Assembly: GCA_029817715.1 (NCBI GenBank) | Contig: JARUPY010000018.1 | Coordinates: 82,099 to 146,098, forward strand | Source: Melastoma dodecandrum | Taxonomy: Eukaryota > Streptophyta > Magnoliopsida > Myrtales > Melastomataceae | Direction: 5' to 3' | DNA: 64,000 bases | In this document: one piece after another, positions 32,656 to 44,109 of the stretch | Layout: every line of letters begins with the position of its first letter | Position numbering within the stretch: position 1 is the stretch's first letter | Notes under the pieces: generated by a model | Database searches by the model: none | What the model was told of the DNA's origin: nothing | The model's input: only the letters and a program-made list of their open reading frames with translations | Program-made: the position numbers and the translations under genes

Positions 32656-33102
32656 TCAGTTTAATGTTTTTGCACCATCTTCCCAATGATAACAGACACT
32701 TTCAGAGGCGGATTTCCATCGGCAAGGACCGGCCTGGGATATCGTCCAGTTGCATTTTAAGCAATCATAGTCATCCCTCGACTGGACATAGATAGGGAAC
32801 TTGTGGACCTCGTCATTCCACTTGAAGGTGCACACGAACCGCGTGCGCCCGAAGAAGTCCAACCCGAAGGAGAACTCCCAGGAGAATTTCGGCGGGAGGT
32901 CTTGTTCCCCGAGGTCGTCGTCCTTCGACCTGCAATGGACCGTCAAGGTCGGTCCCAGGTCTAGTTCATTGTAGATGTAAACGTAAGTCCTGTCGGGATC
33001 CGACCGCTTGATGGGAACCCCGACGGGGTTCCTTGGCAAGAAGGAAGTCAAGACGACAATTGCCAACGTAAACCGTAGCTTGATCATCGACGATGAGCCC
33101 AT
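32656..33102 (-). CDS. S-protein homologue, 148 aa, unit 4
   Basis: Same protein as unit 2 except Leu for Phe at residue 147. It is the S-protein copy closest to the intact RETICULATA-related gene and lacks the copia insertion upstream, so it may sit in the ancestral arrangement. Confidence 0.9.
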   Translation of the reverse strand: MGSSSMIKLRFTLAIVVLTSFLPRNPVGVPIKRSDPDRTYVYIYNELDLGPTLTVHCRSKDDDLGEQDLPPKFSWEFSFGLDFFGRTRFVCTFKWNDEVHKFPIYVQSRDDYDCLKCNWTISQAGPCRWKSASESVCYHWEDGAKTLN

Positions 33103-33155
33103 TTTTCTCCTCTAATGAATGAGATGCGGTTGCTGCTGCGGTCATCGAACGTTGT

Positions 33156-33373
33156 TTATATATGGTGAATTTAAGTAAATATTTCAAATATGTTTATGAA
33201 AATTCACCATAAATGTTTATATTTTAAATATATTTGAAGAATTTAAGTAAATATTTCAAATATGTTTATGAAAATTCACCATATATGTTTATATTTCAAA
33301 TATATTTGAAAATTCACCATATATGTTTATATTTCAAATATATTTGAAAATTCACCATATATGTTTATATAAT
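33156..33373. repeat. TTCACCATAT minisatellite upstream of S-protein gene 4
   Basis: As in the other units. The TATA box (TTTATATA at about 33155-33162 on the plus strand) is retained. Confidence 0.7.
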
Positions 33374-33930
33374 ACTTTCCTAATTATTCTCGTCCGGCAC
33401 GTTACATGAAAAACTTAAGTAAATACTCAGATATGGTGAATTTAGATTTGTATAATAAATGAAATAGATTTGATTTCATCTCGTATTTTATCTCCATCCT
33501 TTTAATTGATGAAATATTACAGTGTATTCATATCTGCATTACATGGTGTATTTGGATTTGCGTGATAAATGACATAAATGACATTAAGTATTGCAGTTAT
33601 CTGTAATATTTAATCATATCTGTATTGCGAGATTAACTATTTTTAAATAATTAATTTTAACATGTAAAATTCCCCCTACAATCATATATCATTCAATCTG
33701 AAGACGGCTGGGGGTGGGGGGCTGGGATATAAGACAGGAAGAGGGTGGAGGGTGACCGAGCCATTATTTGCTGGAGGTCACACACGTCGGTGCACCGAAC
33801 ACTGTGTCATATGGCACCGCGCCTTATGGATGCAGGGCAGAGCTTGCGTCTCATACGGCCGTGCCACCGTGATCGGCAGGATGAATCCGTTAGTCATCAC
33901 AGTAGCCAGGTGATTCGAGGGTGAAGAAGA

Positions 33931-34355
33931 CTGCAGGCTTTGCTGCCAAAGGTGAGGACGAATCATTCCTCAGCTCAGGATGAGAAAAAGCAATTTGCAA
34001 ACCCAGATAAAGGAAGAAGCTTTAGGCCTCGTTATTAATATTATCGAAAAGGTGGGTGGGGAAAAGAGACGCCACAACACAACAGCAAATCCCAACATAT
34101 TTAGTCCAAAATTTGGTAACCACTCCCAAAGCCAATTAGGAAAAATAAATCTAAGCCTTCTCCACCCACCCTCTTCCTAATTACATTGATAAAAAAAAAA
34201 ACTCTAACCCAAAATAACGAATTTTCCTGGCCTGAAGACTCAAGTAAGCAGACAATAACCCTTGTCAAGAGCTTCAAGGTTGAAGGGAAAGGCAATTAGG
34301 CCCGCGGCCAGGAGGCAAAATTGACTTTGATGATTAAATATTCAGAACCTGGTGG
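33931..34355. other. Spacer and probable 3' UTR of the RETICULATA-related gene
   Basis: Similarity to the array stops at GGGTGAAG (33930). The rest is unique, with short A-tracts (34190-34200) and no supported coding sequence. The part next to 34356 would be the 3' untranslated region. Confidence 0.4.
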
Positions 34356-37300
34356 CTAAGCGGATGTTGTCGTAACCTTCTTCCTAACAATCCTCTTCCT
34401 TCTAGCCTTCACAGGAGGCGCTTCTCCGTTTGTGGAATCTGCGGCACCTTGTTTGAGGCCCAGAAGTCCAAGGCCGGAGACGATGGCATTCTTCGAGATG
34501 AACCATTTGGAAGAGGACAGTGTGGAATCCACTTCTCCAGCAGGCCTGCTGTAAGCCTTCAGAAGGGTATCTGAATGCACCAGTGGATCCGCCTCTATGC
34601 CGAGCCAAGCATGCCGTAACGTCTGTCCCGCATTGGCGTTCATTATCCTGCATGCATAAACAACGGACGAATTTATTAAGCATCCTCAACGCACCATTTC
34701 ATCAGCCTTAAAATCAGCTTTAAGAAGCTGCTTGCAGCTCCATGCATGAAATGGCGAAGCATGGAAATTTGCTGGGTCGGATGTACTCATGTAGGAAACA
34801 AAAAAGTCTTGTATGTAAGGTAGAGAAAAACAAAAGCAATGCACCTGAATGCCGTCCCAAAGAACAAGGCAACTCCAATAACGTCGAAATGGTTTGTCAA
34901 AAGCCTATCTGCTCCGAACAACAACTGATAGCTCATATTGGCATAAAGGCCAAGGAAAGCACCATAGCCAAGTGCATTCGTGCTGACTGATGGCATCGTC
35001 ACGGATATCCTGTCATCCACATTCGATGCAACAGGATATAATGCCCTTGTACAGTAAATTAGTTTGAATTGCTTCATTTCTTAATTCGTCATAGAAAATG
35101 TACCTATCTTTCTTTCTCCCCGCCAAATAATTGGATAGAGATCCTTGCACAGCTCCAGCAGTCAACCCCACCATACATAGTTCCGCGGCCTTGTAACAGA
35201 AGGAATGAAATCTCTTCTGCAAATCGAACTCTCTTAGCGGATAACTCTTCTCAAATATATTATTTGGGAGCTTCTGCAGAGTGTTTTGCAAGTCAAAGCG
35301 AAACGTATTCCCGTAAGACCGACAAGGAGCAAGGGTCCACATGACTATGGCGTTGCAGGCAGATGCTGTAAGAACATTGAGAAGTGCCAAATCCCATTCC
35401 TGCTTTATTCTGCAAAACAATAAACACGCATCAAAACGTGAAATTGTTAAGCACGTCCAGAAATTGATCCATGTAACACTACAAGGAAAATGAATGTACC
35501 TTTCTTTGCGATTCTTGATCTCCCAAGTCAGAGCAATTCCAATGGTGGCAACTTGCTCGAGAAGAAGCTTATGCAGAAATCCAGGATCTGCAATCATTCT
35601 AGAAAAGCCAGGGTAAACTTTAGAAATGAACCAAATGTGTATAACACAAAGTACTAATGACGCAGCCATATGAAAGATGTAATATAATTTCAGTTGATGA
35701 GAGAAACAACTCAATTATCAGTACAATCGATATTGAAAAACGAGCAATACCTCCCAATAAATGCCCTAGATATCACATCTGGAAGTGATCTTGATATAGC
35801 TCTGGCTGTTGTTGTTGGTCTAGCATTTATTACCAGAAACTTCACCATTTGAGCTGAGCTAACTAGACCCTGAAGAAGAAGAATGAGTAATTTGACCGAC
35901 GAGGATTTCGGCAAAACCAATCCCAGAAAATCAATTATTTACCATTTCACAAGCTTGCCGAAAGCCAGCAGGTAAATCGATCATCGTCTTCTGCCACTCA
36001 TTCAAGACTGCATCGACAAATTTACGGTCGAACAACTGAAAGAAGAGAAGGCAAACAAAAGTCAAACAAAAGGGAGAAAAGCAAGAAGAATATACAGAAA
36101 ATGTTTCTCATGGAAATTATCCCAGTAAGCAACCTCTTCAAGAAACATCCTTCTTCTGAAAAGTCCCCTCTCATCTCCATCATCTTCTTCGTCAAAGTCA
36201 TCAAAATAATCATCGTCATCGCCGCCGTCATCACCACCATCGCCTCCACCATGACTAATCTTCTTGCCGATATCACCACCCCCACCACCAGTAGCAAGCT
36301 GCAGAAAAATGAATTACTCTTTCTGCAAAACATAACCCAAGCAAGTACAATTGACTATCCACGTAAAGTCTCTCACACAGAAAACTAAAGCTGCACAATC
36401 TAGACGTAAATCATGTCTCTTCAGACAAAAAACCACTCGCTACGTACACTTAGATGATAAATGATGGATACATTTCTTCGATCTGTAATAATGCAGGTGA
36501 AAACATTTTAAAAAGTACAACGGAACAAAAGCAGATGAATGAATTATAAAGATCAAAAGACAAGTCAAACGTGCTACTTTGTTGTCAAACCATCTTAGCC
36601 CTTCAGCGTCCTCAGTCTCACACTATACAATGAGTCCAAAGGGGTAAGAACAGTCGCTATGACCTTAGATAGTTGTCGCTCGCCAATACATCCAGGGGTC
36701 AAACTTGTTATAAAAAGAACATAATCCTTCACTCAATGAGACATTCCGCCTCAAGAAAAGGAGAGCATCAGAAACTAATTACAAACTCAATATTTCGCAA
36801 GGAGTAAAATCTAGCAAAAGGAGATGGAATAAAACACGACAATCCTCCCTACAGATTGCATTAAAATCCTAACAGATAAAGAAAGGACAATTGATCGCAT
36901 ATGCATAACATTTTCTGGCTCAGGCTCCTAATCATGAGGAAAGGATCGCATGGCCATAGCATTTTCTGCACACCCACCAATCAACCATAAGATTGATCAA
37001 TCACCTCTCCAGCTAAATTTTGTAAAGAACTACCCAAACCTACAGAACAGTCATATGCAATTGAGTCCATCCTTCCCTTTCCACAGGACACGAAGGAAGC
37101 TCTCGAGAGAGAATCCCGTGAACCACTCATCAATCCTCAATCTTGACAGTATCCAAACCTCAATCCCCCCCCCCCCCCAAAAAAAAAAAAACAATCAAAC
37201 ATATAAGCATCTGCTCCTTCCAAGATTACTAAGCAGGATTTCAAGATAGCCAACCAATTATACTACACAAGAAAGAAAACACAGAAAAGGCCAAAGGGAC

Positions 37301-37702
37301 GGACAACCAAACCTCCGGAGTGGACTTGGACTGCTTTTGGGACATGTCCAACTTCGACTTCTCCAAAGTGACCGCCCCAAACGCTCCATACTTGCCCCCT
37401 CCACCCTTCATCACCGGTCCCGAGCCGGGCTCCGCAACCCCAGCGCTGGGCAATTCGAAGCACCTCTCTAGAGCCGCACGGCCCTCGTCACCTCCAACCA
37501 TGGGGTCAGGCGCAACGGGAGCTAAGCAGCGGACAGGCCCAACTCGAGCCCTGGTCCTGGCGGGAACCCTCCCCTGACAGAAAAGACCCGAGCTTTGGAG
37601 ACGAGTAAATCGAATGTTGGAGGGATTGAAATGGGTATTGGGGGGAATCAAGGGGGTCTTGGAGGGAACCGTCTGGGTCGTTCCCAAAACAGCAGCTGCC
37701 AT
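34356..37702 (-). CDS. RETICULATA-related family protein (DUF3411), plastid, 542 aa, eight exons
   Basis: Minus-strand exons: 37702-37313, 36298-36134, 36035-35943, 35869-35751, 35598-35500, 35409-35104, 35009-34845, 34647-34356. All borders are GT-AG and phases join to TAG. The N-terminus is Ser/Thr/Arg-rich and reads as a chloroplast transit peptide. Exon 1 ends with GKYGAFGAVTLEKSKLDMSQ; exon 2 encodes a Gly/Asp-rich acidic linker. From exon 3 the conserved DUF3411 core follows (LFDRKFVDAVLNEWQ, FIGRMIADPGFL, LAPCRSYGNTFRFDLQ, NALGYGAFLGLYANM) with several membrane-like helices. The tail is Lys/Arg-rich. Family members sit in the plastid envelope and affect leaf vein and mesophyll development and amino-acid supply; the exact activity is unknown. 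Exon 1/intron 1 pieces were copied into the array. Confidence 0.9.
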
Positions 37703-37968
37703 GGCTTCCACCTACCGATTATCTTTTATCTTTTCAGGGAGTGATTTATGCTGGGTTTAGGTTTTGGGGTTTGCATCCATAGAAGGGGTCATGGGTAAGG
37801 TAGAGGAGAGGGTGGTTTGCAGATTGTGTGGGTGGCGGTGGGTCGGGGACACAAAGCCGCAGGGGAAGACAGAGAGAGGAGGAGGAGGAGAAAGGAAGAG
37901 CAACCGTAGCCCAATCCTGTTTGGAGGAGGAGGTTTGAGTCCTGGGGCCGCCGACTTGTGATCGCCGG

Positions 37969-38000
<32 letters not shown>

Positions 38001-38465
38001 TTTTCTATTAATTTCGATCATAAAATTTACTACTTTTTTATTTAATAATCATACTCTAAATTTGGAATATTAAATTAAAAAGCTGTGGTTATTGTTAATT
38101 CGAATGCCTAAAATAGAATAAACTGTCCCAAGAGTATTTCCAAAGGCCTAAGTCAAACGTGAAGGGACGGGTTAGGTCAATCACCAAATTATTCATCCGA
38201 AGGTCACCCACCACCACCAAAGAAAATTAATTGCTGGCTTCCCTTCCTTTTGTTCCCAAACACCAACTAACTTCATTCTGTTGTAAAACTTGGTGTTACA
38301 AATCTGATCATTCTTCCTTTCCGGTAAAAAAACTCTTACGAGCCGACTGCTCTACTCCTCTATAAAAGACAAAACAAGAGAAGAAACAACTTCTTAGACC
38401 AAGAAAGAAAACATCTAAAATAATTATTCACCAACAGGCCAAAGGCTACCGTACTCAATTTTTGT
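37703..38465. other. Intergenic: promoter of RETICULATA-related gene and 3' region of p24 gene
   Basis: Apart from the CT tract and a purine-rich GGAGGAGGAGG stretch (37877-37892), no coding signal is seen. The gene at 38466 ends into this region from the right. Confidence 0.4.
37969..37996. repeat. (CT)n tract upstream of the RETICULATA-related gene
   Basis: Fourteen CT repeats, GA-repeat when read on the gene's strand, about 270 bp before its ATG. GA/CT tracts are common in plant core promoters and leaders. Confidence 0.6.
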
Positions 38466-40788
38466 CTAAATTAGCTTCTTCTTTTGGAAGTACCGCTTTA
38501 AGTACAATACTTGCAGCACCGACGCCACGACGCAGATGCCTAAGGACATGATACTGAACCAGGCAACACTGGCATTTGTCCGCTCACTAACCATTCGCAT
38601 CTCCGCTTCCCTGCTCAGCCCCATTTTGAAAACAAAAGCCCGATGTTAATGTGCTGCCAGGATGGCTGGAATGAACTGTGTTAGTGACATGATTACCTGG
38701 TTTTGAGATAGATAAGGTTCTCGCGGATGGTCTCAACATGTCCTTCAAGCTTCCTGAGCTCGAGCTCCACGCCCTAAGAAAAGGCACAGCACCATTCGTT
38801 AAACGCGTCGAGAACAAAGCAGGGTTAAGGAAAAAGTAAGCTTTTCAGAAGAACTCCTTATTTCAATAGGTGTTACATGGTGACAAAATAAATATTTATC
38901 CTTCACACCAGAACACCGATAGTATGTTGGTCACCAGGTTGATGACTAGAGTAAATCCATGTGATGAACTCAGGAAAAATGCTTAAGCTAGTTGTCCAAC
39001 CCTGTCCCCCTTCTCCTAGTGAAGGTTTCACACAAACACCTTGAATACAGTTTCATTACTAGAATATCAGCTTCTTCAGCCTTTCAACATCATGCAGTTT
39101 TTATGTCACTCTTTTTACATCGTGAATAAAGATACGTCTGTCTACAAAGAACAAGTCACATTGCAACAATTGATGCATTCTACATCTCCAAAGGATAAAG
39201 GTCACCAATCTCTTTCACAAACAGGCCAGCCCTTGCCATTAGAGGAATCAAATTTGACAAAACGGTCATTCTATGGCTAGAAATATCTCATCAAAGACAA
39301 TATTTCGGCAAAAAATTCTACTTATAAAGATAACAATATATTGTTGTTAAGAGAGAACCATCACCGTCACCAAGTCGCAACACAAGAAATTAAAGCAACA
39401 GATTCTGCACAATTCTTGAAACTGCTGGCAGTATACAGGAAACTCCTTCAATCTGATCCCCAGCAATGACACCATGATTTTCATAAATGTTTAAACCAAA
39501 CAAAGCAAAACAATGAGAAGAAGAATAAAAGGGGCAGACCTCAATCTTCTCTTTACGTGCGACGGAGTCCCAATCCTTGGCAGCAATTCCAGTCTTCCAG
39601 TCAATGTTAACACTCACATCTCCCCCTCCTTGGTTATTTCCATCTACCCAAAAACATGCCAGGTAGTTGCCACCCTCTTTAGTTGTAAAGGCAAACTGAC
39701 CATGTGTTACATTCTCCTTATGGTGAAGATTATTGCCATATGGTGAAGTAACCTGAATTGTGAGGAGGAAGCAGATAGTTCTAAGAAAATTGTACAATCA
39801 AAAGTGAAATAAAAAAATTGAGGTTTCTATAATGTAAAGCTAGCTGGTATACGCATAAAATTGAAGAACAAGTCTGCTCGATGGGATCGCTAAAGGCTGG
39901 GTACTACACGACCCAAACTCACTAGTCTTATTATATTACGTGCATCCTGAGAAAACACACTCAGAAAATAGAACAACAAGGTATCACGAGTAAAAAAGCT
40001 TTGCGAATGTCCTAACTGACCCCATCTGTGTAGGAGCACAATGGACATCATAGTAAAATCTTTCACACTGATGTTTGAAACTATTCAATGCCATTCCAAA
40101 CAACAATCTTTCTCGAGTACAAATCTTTTAGGCAATCGATAATCTCGAGGGTGTGATGGTGGCTCCACTCCGAGATCAAGGCAAGTCACGGCCACAAAAA
40201 TGACATTAAGAGGGGTTCAAGGATAACCTCCACACAAGAAAGGGCCGTGGATAGAGAAATTCAATCCCAAAACAGTGAGTAATCAAAATCCAAAACCCTA
40301 GCTAATCGAGCCAATGTCTGGGTGTGTGTCATGGGCGGAAATCACACACACACACAGCCAATACCTAAGCCCAATCTAGCTCAACTGAATACAGTATCTA
40401 TATCAGCAAGTCCGGAAGGAATTGGAACCACAAGTTGATGATGACACTCAAGTAACTAGCGAATAGAAATTAAAAAGAAACACGATCAGACGAATGCCCC
40501 TCGAGCAACAGCCAACAGCCACAACGCAATCGCCTCAAAGGAAAAAGAAAAGGAGCAAAACGATTAGAGAAAATGAGAAACCTTAACAGAAAGAGAAGGG
40601 ATCCGGGAGTGGTCGTCAGAGACGACGACGTAATCGGCGAGAACGACGACGTTGGGATGGATATCCTCGGAGACGCACTTGGTCCCAGTGGCAGGCACGT
40701 TGAGCCATATCCCTAGGCATCTCTCCACAGAGAGGAAGAAGAGGAGAACGACGGCGATCGATGGAAGGGGGAGGGGAGAGCGTCGCAT
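38466..40788 (-). CDS. p24 family cargo receptor, delta subfamily (emp24/gp25L), 213 aa, four exons
   Basis: Minus-strand exons: 40788-40582, 39752-39540, 38773-38697, 38610-38466; GT-AG borders, 642 nt to TAG. The order is a signal peptide (residues 1-26, [14 protein letters not shown]), GOLD domain with [17 protein letters not shown] and the [12 protein letters not shown] block, a coiled segment ([17 protein letters not shown]) with the REAEMR heptads, one transmembrane helix ([20 protein letters not shown]) and a short cytosolic tail ending KKKLI. The tail carries the hydrophobic pair and the dilysine KKXX needed for COPII/COPI sorting. p24 proteins cycle between ER and Golgi as cargo receptors, for example for GPI proteins and the HDEL receptor. 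The 213-aa length is normal. Confidence 0.92.
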
Positions 40789-41543
40789 GGCGGATGGAGA
40801 TGGACGGGGATTCAAAGGGATCTCTTCAAACAGCTTACTTTCGGCCGTGACTCTTTTTTGCTGGGTTGACTCTCTTGTGTGGATGGATGAACGACGGATC
40901 GGACCTTCCTGATCTCTTTCGGGCTCCGTGGAAGCGGATCCACCGTGGTCTCGTAAACACCGATCCAATTTTAAATACTCTTCTATCCAAGGAACCCTTA
41001 TTCACTGAGTAAGGGTTTGTTTTGTTTTGATATCATCTCTTTCTTCCGCACGTCTTTGAAACAGCAAGACAAGACTTGAGAGATACCCGAATTATGAGGT
41101 TTATACCTAATTAAAAAAATTATGAAATATAATTTTAGTTTTGAAACCGATTTTTAGTGAAAAGTTGAAGTGTCATAATGTCTAAGCCCCAACTTTTATA
41201 GAACACCGTCTCTTTCACTTTAATTTATCATTGAGATTTTTTATATCGCGATTTGAAACGCTATAACTTCGATAATATTTAAGATATTTTTAAAATTATA
41301 ATAGTATTTAAACAAAAACCTACCTGTCCAAATGTAGAATCCTCCCCGAATTCCTTTCAGTTCCACGACTAAGTACCAAACACCAAAATATAATAATGGG
41401 TCGTGGAAAAAAAGATGTAGATGATGATGGATGAAACAAACCAGGGACCATTTGATTTTATTACAGCTCCACCCACCCACAATGGCATCATTGTCCGCAA
41501 TAATACCACGACTTTTCCACTCCTCTTCCCCCGCTCCATCCGA
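40789..41543. other. Intergenic: promoter of p24 gene and 3' region of the glycosyltransferase gene
   Basis: AT-rich, no coding frame with a recognisable motif. The first 200 bp right of 40788 are the leader/promoter of the p24 gene. Confidence 0.4.
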
Positions 41544-43047
41544 CTAAGAAGATCGAGTACGCGTCAAGAACTTGTCGACAAATGCATCCAAGTCCCGGTG
41601 AGATGTCCCCCCTTCCCCAACCCCCCTGCGGCAGGCCTCTCCCAGTTGCCCAACCCTTACCCTCACCTCATTCATTCCTTCCTCCTCTGCATCCATGAAT
41701 CTCCTCACCAGGTCGGCTACGCGGTCCCTTGGTACCACCGGGCCGTCCCCTCTCTTCTTCACCCTCCACCCCACCTTCCAGTCTTTCTCTATCTGTTTAG
41801 CGTTGGGCACCTGGTCCCACCATATCGGAAACGCGAGCATCGGCACCCCGCTGTAGATTGCCTCGAGGGTGGAGTTGAGCCCACAGTGCGTCCAGAAGCC
41901 CCCCACCGCAGGGTGACTCAGCACCCTCAGCTGGTCACACCACGGCACCACCACGCCTTTGTCCCCGTCCGCGTTTCCGTCCTGAGTCCAGATATCATTG
42001 CCCCTGCTCACGCACAGGAACCTAACCCCACTCTCGTGGACGCCGGCCACGACTTCCCTCATCTGCTCCATTGACACTGAGAGGAAGCTCCCCAGGGAGA
42101 TGTACAGGACGGAGGCCGTCGGCTGGGAATCCAACCACCGGATGTAATCAGGAACATCCTCCGTCGAGGACAGGCTTCTCTGGATCGGTATGAGAGGCCC
42201 CACGTTGTACACGGGGAATGAGAATTCGGTTCTCAGGGGGTCGATCACTGAGGCGTCAAGCTCGTCAAATGTGGTGAACAGGAGACACTGCACCCGCGGT
42301 ACCCATGCGAAGGAATTCCGGGCCCAGTCCACGGATATCACCCCCGTCCCGTCAAAGATGGTGACGAGATCATCCGCACGAGTTGGTGAGAGGCCCGGGA
42401 TGTAGTCCACCACCGCATCCCCTCTTTCTACATCCCAAAAACAAATAAAAATAAAAAGGAACTGGTCATTCACAGTCTCTTTCACCGGTGAACTCTAATA
42501 AGCCAAGGAAGATGATTCGCTAACGAGATAAATCCAGAGGGAAGTGATTCTTCTCCAGAAGGAGGGGGAAATGATGGAAGACCGTGAAGACGGAGGCGGA
42601 CATTGGCCACATGGAAACCAGCGGGATCTGCCTCCTGTTGGCCACCCTGACAGCCCAGAAGAGGTACGTATCGGCCACAATGGCGTCGACGGCCCTCTCG
42701 AGCCGATCCAGGAGGCTCTCGAAGGGACCCTCCATCTTGGTCATCACAGCATCCAGGAATTCGATGAAGCAACCGGCACGGACCTTCTCAGAAGGTATGA
42801 CGTTGGGGATGGCAGCGAAGTGGACGTTGTCCGGCTTCGGCTCCGAGCGGATGAAACCGAGCCACTCCTCGGTGACCACAAAGGTGACGATGAGGTTGGG
42901 ACGCCTGGAGATGAGAAGCCCGCAGAGGTTCATCAGGGGATTGATGTGGCCTCTCCCAGGGAACGGCAGCGCCACGATGTGGCCTCCGCCGCCGCCAGAG
43001 AGAGGCTTCTCGGCATGGTCGATTGGGGACGGGAGAGGGGGGTCCAT
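41544..43047 (-). CDS. UDP-glycosyltransferase, UGT87A-like, 468 aa, two exons
   Basis: Exons 43047-42525 and 42427-41544 on the minus strand; GT at 42524, AG at 42428, phase joins (DLSQRGDAVVDYIPG). The family-1 GT-B fold has the catalytic His in PFPGRGHINPL (His34) and a WPMSASVFTVFHHF region in the N-lobe. The PSPG sugar-donor box lies at about residues 335-378 (WCDQLRVLSHPAVGGFWTHC, GLNSTLE and on to WWDQ). The box has HCGLNS in place of the common HCGWNS; UGT87 members are known to vary here (HCGY). The enzyme transfers sugar from a UDP-sugar to a small hydrophobic acceptor in the cytosol. The acceptor is unknown; Arabidopsis UGT87A2 is linked to flowering and stress. Confidence 0.9.
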
Positions 43048-43380
43048 TCTTGCAAGGGGAACGAGGGAAGGCAAGCCAAGGATATGGACCAAAATATTAT
43101 ATATATTTTGCAATTGCTTTCTCCTGCTGGTCCCTATGAAAAAATATTATATAGTCCAAGTGACACAATATACAGAGCAAAGTTGGTAAGAATCACTGTC
43201 ACCGATACATTTATCGGGTAGGAGATATCAAATTTGTAACCTTTTGTTGAAAAAAGTGGTAATATAGACGAATTCCATGAGGATAGTTCCAGAATACTGT
43301 GGGAAAGAAAAACAATTTGGTTTTCACTGCCGGATGTTTTAAAATTACCAAAAACCTGTTCCCACAAGTTTTGTCTTTTG
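43048..43380. other. Promoter of the glycosyltransferase gene and left border of the viral insertion
   Basis: A TATATATT-type element (43098-43107) lies about 55 bp before the ATG at 43047 when read leftward. Viral-like sequence begins somewhere between 43300 and 43430. No sharp border or duplication is visible. Confidence 0.35.
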
Positions 43381-43430
43381 AATTTTAGAAAAAACCCAAA
43401 ACTTTGAAAGTTTTTTAATTAAATCCTGAG

Positions 43431-43916
43431 ATGGCTGGAGAAGGAAAATCTTCAGGAAATCCTTCTGGGACTCCATCACGATTGGAGTTCGTTCCGGAGT
43501 CTAGATTATCTCCTTTTGGAATTAGCAAGAGTATAAATGACATTTTAACTCAGCTAACCATTCAGGGGAGTAATGAAACTTTAGAAAGCCGAAACCAAAT
43601 GGCAAAGGAAGTAGGCTCTATTGTTAATAACATGCTAGACGCTCTGGAAAGAGAAAGAAGTTTAAAAAGGCTTGAAGCCGAGGCGACTTCTGGACTGGAA
43701 AGTACTACGGGAAAACCGGTCGAAAGGTTGAATCTGGGAGGAAGAAATTCCAAACAGAATCAAGGCAAGAGTGAGGATGAGATGTATAAGGAGTCAGTGG
43801 CTCCTTACATTTTAGACTCACAAAAGCGAAGTGCGAATTTGAACTCTCAAAGTGGAGAGTTGTCAAAGGACTTAAGGAAAGCCTTAGGTCTGGCAGAAGA
43901 TGTCCAGTTCACCTAG
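43431..43916 (+). pseudogene. Pararetroviral coat-protein region, N-terminal part
   Basis: Open frame of 161 residues starting at the first ATG after the insertion border. It is hydrophilic with a helical, coiled-coil-like stretch (about residues 50-85) and a Lys/Gln/Ser-rich second half. It ends at TAG 43914-43916, and downstream sequence continues the same kind of protein in other frames, so this is a broken N-terminal portion. Assignment to the coat-protein gene is by position before the zinc knuckle. Confidence 0.5.
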
Positions 43917-44109
43917 ACAATAGAACGTTTAATGAACTGGTAACTGTGAAGAGGGAAATTTACAGGCCCGATTATCCGCATAGAACTAACAAGAGTTTGT
44001 TCCGAGGGATAATGTTTTAAAGCCTATAATTACTCCAGGTGCTTTTCTGGACATAGATTGTGAAAAGCATGTATCTGAAAAGATAGATGGGTGGTTATCA
44101 CTAATTTGA

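Larger units (their letters stand above)
20123..33930. repeat. Tandem array of four chimeric units of about 3.76 kb
   Basis: Unit boundaries taken at GAGACCACT: 20123-23732, 23733-27498, 27499-31262 and 31263-33930. The S-protein genes inside are spaced 3765, 3764 and 3763 bp. Each unit holds a WAT1 exon-7 tail, an AT-rich spacer, an S-protein homologue and its upstream minisatellite. Units 1-3 also hold a copia 3' fragment and a RETICULATA-related exon 1/intron 1 fragment, which unit 4 lacks. Unit 1 lacks about 190 bp (present at 24027-24215 in unit 2) but has an extra ATTCATTCCATC stretch. Units are almost identical, so amplification is recent or homogenised. Confidence 0.9.

Noticed and set aside
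20123..33930. CRISPR-like or satellite interpretation of the regular repeats
   Set aside because: The unit is 3.76 kb, carries genes and comes from plant nuclear DNA. It is a segmental tandem duplication.
36101..36388. 95-codon plus-strand frame rich in Ile/Thr
   Set aside because: Antisense of the Asp/Gly-rich exon 2 of the RETICULATA-related gene (GAT/GAC codons read backwards as ATC/GTC).
41421..42074. 217-codon plus-strand frame
   Set aside because: Antisense of the glycosyltransferase second exon, a GC-rich shadow without motifs. The same applies to 42544-43221 and 42584-43189.
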